Assembly (NCBI GenBank): GCA_021372355.1
Contig: JAJFUQ010000104.1
Span: forward strand, 1 to 56,474
Reading direction: 5' to 3'
Origin: Nocardiaceae bacterium
GTDB lineage: Bacteria > Actinomycetota > Actinomycetes > Mycobacteriales > Mycobacteriaceae
DNA length: 56,474 nt
Below the pieces are notes generated by a model. That model saw only the letters and a program-made list of their open reading frames with translations. It searched no databases and had not been told where the DNA came from. The first letter of the stretch is position 1; each line of letters begins with the position of its first letter. The translations under genes were made by a program, and so were the position numbers. Positions 53,154 through 56,474 of the stretch are shown here, in pieces.

Positions 53154-54377
53154 ATGGCAACCGGAGACATCGTCCCCATCGAACTCGGCTTGACCGACGG
53201 AGACCTCGTGACCCTGTGGGCGCCCCGCTGGCGCGACGGTGACGACGAGTGGGAAGCCTTCCTCGGCGACGACGACTCATTGTTCGGCTTCGGCACGGTC
53301 GCGGAGATGGTCGCTTTCGTGCGCAGCGGTGCTGGAAACGACCTCGACGACCACCCATCGTGGCCGGTCGTTTCGAAGTTGTCCGCTTCCGAACTCGAAC
53401 CCGATGAGGGGCACACGTTCGACCTCGTGGGCGTTCCGGAGCTCGCCGCCGAACAGCCCAGTGCCGATGTCGTCGCCGAACTCGAGGAAGCCCTCGAGAT
53501 CACCCGTGCCATCGGCGAGGTGTGCGAGCTCGAGGTCGTCGAGTCGTTCTTCGCCAAGCACCCGATCCTGACCTCGATCCCCACCGGCGCGAGCGCATTC
53601 GTCGGCCGCGAAGGCATCGCGCTGTGGGATGAGATCGGCACCGCGATCGCCGACGGGTGGGATGACGTCCTCGACGCGATCGACGACTTCATCACGACCC
53701 CGGATGTCGACAAGAAGGCCGTGGCCGTCGCCGAGGCGGAACTGCTCGCCGCCGCCGAGAACGAGGTCGACTCGGACGACGCAGCGGACGTCGACGACGA
53801 CATCGAAGACGACGCCGTCGAGGAAGAGACCTTCTGGGGTCGCGTCGGCATCGACCCGATCAAGATCATCACGCCCGATAAGACGTACTACTCGCTGCGC
53901 TGCTACCTCGACGACGAGCCGATCTTCCTCGGCACTGACGAGAAGATCAGCGTGTTCACGACGCCGCGTGCGCTCGCTCGGTACCTCGCGGACAACCACG
54001 AGCACGACCTCGCAACGGTCAGCACGTACGGCGATGTCCAGGCCGCCGCGACCGACGGATCGCTCTCGATCCAGGTCACCGACGAGAACACCTACGTGCT
54101 GAACGGAATCGCCGACGACATCCTGCAGGGCCCGAGTGCCGTGGATGCCGAACAACTCGATCTCGCCGTCGAACTGTTCACCGACGCTGCGGACTACGCC
54201 GACGACGACTCGGTCGCCGAAGCGCTGCAGCCGACGACCGCTCTGGGCTTCCTGGTGTCGTTCATCGTCAACCCGGACCCGACTCGCCTCGAGCCCAGCG
54301 GCCCGTTCACGGCCGAAGCGGACGCTTGGCGTGAACTGGTCGAAGGGTTCGAGGCACGTCTCGACAAGCTGGGCTAG
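53154..54377 (+). CDS. Large acidic protein with internal duplication, function unknown
   Basis: A 407-residue, strongly acidic protein without a signal or membrane helix. A domain near residues 15-75 (EWEAFLGDDDSLFGFGTVAEMVAFV) is repeated near 235-300 (EPIFLGTDEKISVFTTPRALARYL). Between them is a run of Asp/Glu (DSDDAADVDDDIEDDAVEEE). Homologues are, from memory, annotated as hypothetical or, misleadingly, as primosomal protein in mycobacteria. It is the last gene of the EspC-like/NlpC operon and convergent with the monooxygenase. Confidence 0.85.
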   Translation: MATGDIVPIELGLTDGDLVTLWAPRWRDGDDEWEAFLGDDDSLFGFGTVAEMVAFVRSGAGNDLDDHPSWPVVSKLSASELEPDEGHTFDLVGVPELAAEQPSADVVAELEEALEITRAIGEVCELEVVESFFAKHPILTSIPTGASAFVGREGIALWDEIGTAIADGWDDVLDAIDDFITTPDVDKKAVAVAEAELLAAAENEVDSDDAADVDDDIEDDAVEEETFWGRVGIDPIKIITPDKTYYSLRCYLDDEPIFLGTDEKISVFTTPRALARYLADNHEHDLATVSTYGDVQAAATDGSLSIQVTDENTYVLNGIADDILQGPSAVDAEQLDLAVELFTDAADYADDDSVAEALQPTTALGFLVSFIVNPDPTRLEPSGPFTAEADAWRELVEGFEARLDKLG

Positions 54378-54384
54378 GACTCAC

Positions 54385-55881
54385 CTACGCCGTCTTGCGG
54401 AAGGAATAGTCCTTCAGCGGGAAGTGGCGACTCCGCCACGCGGCCTCGATCGTCAGCGACGGCCGCAGCGGCACGTCTCCGTGCTTGTCGAAGTAGTAGC
54501 TGTTCGCAAGGCCGCACGACTCCTGCCAGAAGATCTGGTTCCCGCGGCGCCGCATCATTTCCGCGTGGTAGTCGACGTGCGCCTTTTCGGTGACCTCGAT
54601 GAGGTCGGCATCCTTGCGTCGAGCGTGCTCGAGGCATCGGATGATGTGCGCGGAACTGTTCTCGATGAGTGCGAAGAAGGACGAACCGTTGTAGCCGTAC
54701 GGCCCCATGATCGTGAAGAAGTTCGGGAACCCGGGCGACGAAACGCCCTGGTACGCCTGCAGGCGGTTCTCCTCCCACCAATCTCCGAGCACCAACCCGC
54801 CACGACCGGTGAGGTCGTAGGTCGGGATCGCGTCCTTCTCGCTGACTTTGAAGCCGGTGGCCAGAATCAGGACGTCGACCTCATGCACGACGCCGTCCGC
54901 GGTGTGGACGGCGTTCTCCGAGATCCGGGTGATCGAACCCGTCTCGAGCGCCACGTTCGACCGGTTGAACGTCTGCAGGTAGGAGTTGTGGAAGCTCGGC
55001 CGCTTGCAGCCCAACGCGTACTTGGGAGTGAGCTTCGCGGCGACCACAGGGTCCTTGACCTGCTGCTTGATGTACGCACGACCGGCCGTCTCGAGGACCG
55101 AGGTGCCGGGTATGAGCTTGTGATAGTGCGCCAAGATCGGGAACGTCGCCTCGACGAACGCGTCGCTGGCCAGGCGGGACACCGCCTCGACACCCGGAAC
55201 GCGCTTGAGCGCCCAGCGCGCCGGTCCCGGAATCGGAGCGTCGAACTTCGGCATGCACCAGATGGGCGTGCGCTGGAACACCGTCAGATGAGCAACATCG
55301 CGCGCGATCTCGGGGATGATCTGGACCGCGGACGCCCCGGTACCGATGATCGCAACGCGCTTCCCCCGCAGGTCCACGCGGTGATCCCAGCGCGCGGTGT
55401 GCATCGTTGGCCCCGCGAACGAGTCGAGCCCCGCGATGTCCGGGCGCTTCGGGCGCGACAGCGGTCCGCCGGCATGAATCAGGTGGCGTGCGGATACTCG
55501 TCCACCGCTGGTTTCGATGCGCCACAGGTTCGCCGCCTCGTCGAAATGTGCGGAGATGACCGAGGTGTTGTACCGAATATGCTGCGCCAAATCGTATTTG
55601 GAAACCAGATGCTCGGCGTATCCCTTGAGCTCCCGCCCCTTGGCATACGTCCGCGACCAGTTCGGGCGCTTCTCGTAGGAGAACTGGTAGCTGAACGACG
55701 GGATGTCGACGGCCACACCCGGATAGGTGTTCCAGTGCCACACACCGCCGGGACCTGCGGCGTCATCGAGAGCGAGGACATCGTCGAATCCCGCCTTCTT
55801 CAGCGCGATCAACGTTCCGATGCCCGAGAAGCCGGCACCGACGATGACGATTTGGCGGTCGGGAATTCTTGTCTCAGTCAA
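54385..55881 (-). CDS. Flavin-containing/Baeyer-Villiger-type monooxygenase
   Basis: A 498-residue class B flavoprotein monooxygenase. It has the FAD motif QIVIVGAGFSGIGTLIALKKAG, the Baeyer-Villiger-type fingerprint FAGPTMHTARWD (F-x-G-x-x-x-H-x-x-x-W), the NADPH motif VAIIGTGASAVQIIPEIA and ILATGFKVSEKD. The substrate is unknown. The start is TTG 55881, with GGAG 6 nt upstream; no in-frame ATG lies near. It is divergent from a TetR gene with palindromic AT-rich sites between them, so TetR control is likely. Confidence 0.9.
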   Translation of the reverse strand: MTETRIPDRQIVIVGAGFSGIGTLIALKKAGFDDVLALDDAAGPGGVWHWNTYPGVAVDIPSFSYQFSYEKRPNWSRTYAKGRELKGYAEHLVSKYDLAQHIRYNTSVISAHFDEAANLWRIETSGGRVSARHLIHAGGPLSRPKRPDIAGLDSFAGPTMHTARWDHRVDLRGKRVAIIGTGASAVQIIPEIARDVAHLTVFQRTPIWCMPKFDAPIPGPARWALKRVPGVEAVSRLASDAFVEATFPILAHYHKLIPGTSVLETAGRAYIKQQVKDPVVAAKLTPKYALGCKRPSFHNSYLQTFNRSNVALETGSITRISENAVHTADGVVHEVDVLILATGFKVSEKDAIPTYDLTGRGGLVLGDWWEENRLQAYQGVSSPGFPNFFTIMGPYGYNGSSFFALIENSSAHIIRCLEHARRKDADLIEVTEKAHVDYHAEMMRRRGNQIFWQESCGLANSYYFDKHGDVPLRPSLTIEAAWRSRHFPLKDYSFRKTA

Positions 55882-55904
55882 AGCTCACTCCATCGGGATA
55901 CTTC

Positions 55905-55938
55905 GAATATCTGAATATCCCGAGTACACCAGATATTC
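55905..55938. promoter_or_regulatory. TetR-type operator between monooxygenase and TetR genes
   Basis: GAATATCTG (55905-55913) and CAGATATTC (55930-55938) are perfect 9-bp inverted arms with a 16-nt spacer. A further GAATATC half-site lies at 55913-55919. The right arm overlaps TATTCT (55934-55939), the probable -10 of the TetR gene. The AT-rich sites stand out in this high-GC region. Confidence 0.6.
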
Positions 55939-55945
55939 TCGATCC

Positions 55946-56474
55946 GTGGCAAGACTCACTCGAGCAGAAAGTCAGGAACGCACTCGACGTCTCCTGATCG
56001 AGTCCGCCACCAAACTGTTCCTGCGCGACGGATTTCGCGCGACATCCCTCGACGCGATCGGCGACGAAGCCGGATTCAGCCGCGGCGCGGTGTACTCGAA
56101 CTTTTCGAGCAAAGGCGAGATCGGCATCGCGGTCGTCGACGCGTTGTACGATAGCGCGATGCAGACCGTGGTCACGGCGATCAGCAGTTCCGGCGAAACC
56201 GAACCCGCGTCCTGGATCAACACCATGACCGAGGCCCTCCAGTCGAGCATCGGCGATCCGCAGTGGGCGCGGCTTGAAGTCGAGGTCGGCGCCGCGGCCC
56301 ACCACGAGCAGCTCAAAGCGTCGGTCGCGGCGAGGTACGCGCGGTTGCGATCGATCGGAGAATCGTTCGTCACCGGACTCTTCGAAGCGCGCAACGAGTC
56401 GCCACCCGCTGACCCGCAGGTGATTTCGCTGGCGATCGTCAGCTTTCTGATCGGTTTCGGCATACAGCGGGCTT
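55946..56474 (+). CDS. TetR-family transcriptional regulator (partial, runs off window end)
   Basis: At least 176 residues, open at the window end. Starting at GTG 55946, the helix-turn-helix reads RRLLIESATKLFLRDGFRATSLDAIGDEAGFSRGAVYSNFSSKGEI (residues ~14-60), a clear TetR signature. The effector domain continues to FLIGFGIQRA. TATTCT lies 12 nt upstream with no Shine-Dalgarno, so it is probably leaderless. It likely represses itself and the divergent monooxygenase. Confidence 0.9.
   Translation, partial: MARLTRAESQERTRRLLIESATKLFLRDGFRATSLDAIGDEAGFSRGAVYSNFSSKGEIGIAVVDALYDSAMQTVVTAISSSGETEPASWINTMTEALQSSIGDPQWARLEVEVGAAAHHEQLKASVAARYARLRSIGESFVTGLFEARNESPPADPQVISLAIVSFLIGFGIQRA

Noticed and set aside
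1..56474. CRISPR arrays, insertion sequences, prophage or integrase genes
   Set aside because: No regularly spaced repeats, transposase motifs, terminal repeats or phage-like proteins were seen on either strand.

Overview
The window is high-GC DNA from a mycolic-acid-bearing actinobacterium (order Mycobacteriales; a Gordonia-, Rhodococcus- or Williamsia-like genus is my inference). Three things point there. There is a secreted antigen-85-type mycolyltransferase (17954-18958). There is a long-chain/propionyl acyl-CoA carboxylase set (accD5, accE, accA3) beside birA. The order PH protein - birA - accD5 - accE - maf - sseA - accA3 - lat - lrp - lhr - nei - glpD - lpdA - amiA - deoD - pmmB - upp matches, from memory, M. 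tuberculosis Rv3278c-Rv3309c. Accessory genes are inserted between these landmarks.

Layout. 1-317: start of an OmpR-family response regulator. 550-7258: one tightly packed plus-strand operon with a GntR regulator, a two-cluster ferredoxin, a lipoprotein solute-binding protein with a NosL-like tail, an ABC permease and ATPase, and a 900-residue flavoprotein that looks like adenylylsulfate reductase alpha (AprA) fused to HEAT repeats. This is my best candidate for an undescribed system. 7231-15037: the acyl-CoA carboxylase neighbourhood, including a rhodanese whose active-site Cys is Asp. 15041-17748: a degenerate acetyltransferase, then the minus-strand phosphatase-lrp-lat operon. 17954-23854: mycolyltransferase, two strong terminators, and a minus-strand C-A-T-TE single-module NRPS with a DUF6875 partner. 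24209-26534: a TetR repressor facing an enoyl-CoA hydratase/patatin operon, linked by an identical 18-bp palindromic site in both promoters.

26651-36152: lhr-nei DNA repair pair, membrane protein, secreted DNRLRE-phosphoesterase, MFS exporter and a TolB-like protein. 36159-41735: glycerol metabolism (glpD, glpK) with a Ddn-like protein, pirin and a methyltransferase. 41893-44281: a flavin monooxygenase/reductase pair, two tiny overlapping genes and a cold-shock protein. 44518-50689: lpdA, gamma-glutamylcyclotransferase, M20 amidohydrolase and nucleoside/sugar-phosphate salvage (deoD, pmmB, upp). 50749-54377: a TetR gene followed by a translationally coupled EspC-like/NlpC-P60/YbaB-like locus and a large acidic protein. 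54385-56474: a Baeyer-Villiger-type monooxygenase divergent from a TetR gene that runs off the window end.

Themes: genes are densely packed, with many ATGA/GTGA couplings. Several convergent pairs overlap at their stop codons. At least ten start codons lack a Shine-Dalgarno but have a TANNNT hexamer 12-16 nt upstream, as expected for leaderless mRNAs. I found no tRNA, rRNA, CRISPR array, insertion sequence or phage gene. All family and synteny statements come from reading the sequence and from memory; no database search was run.
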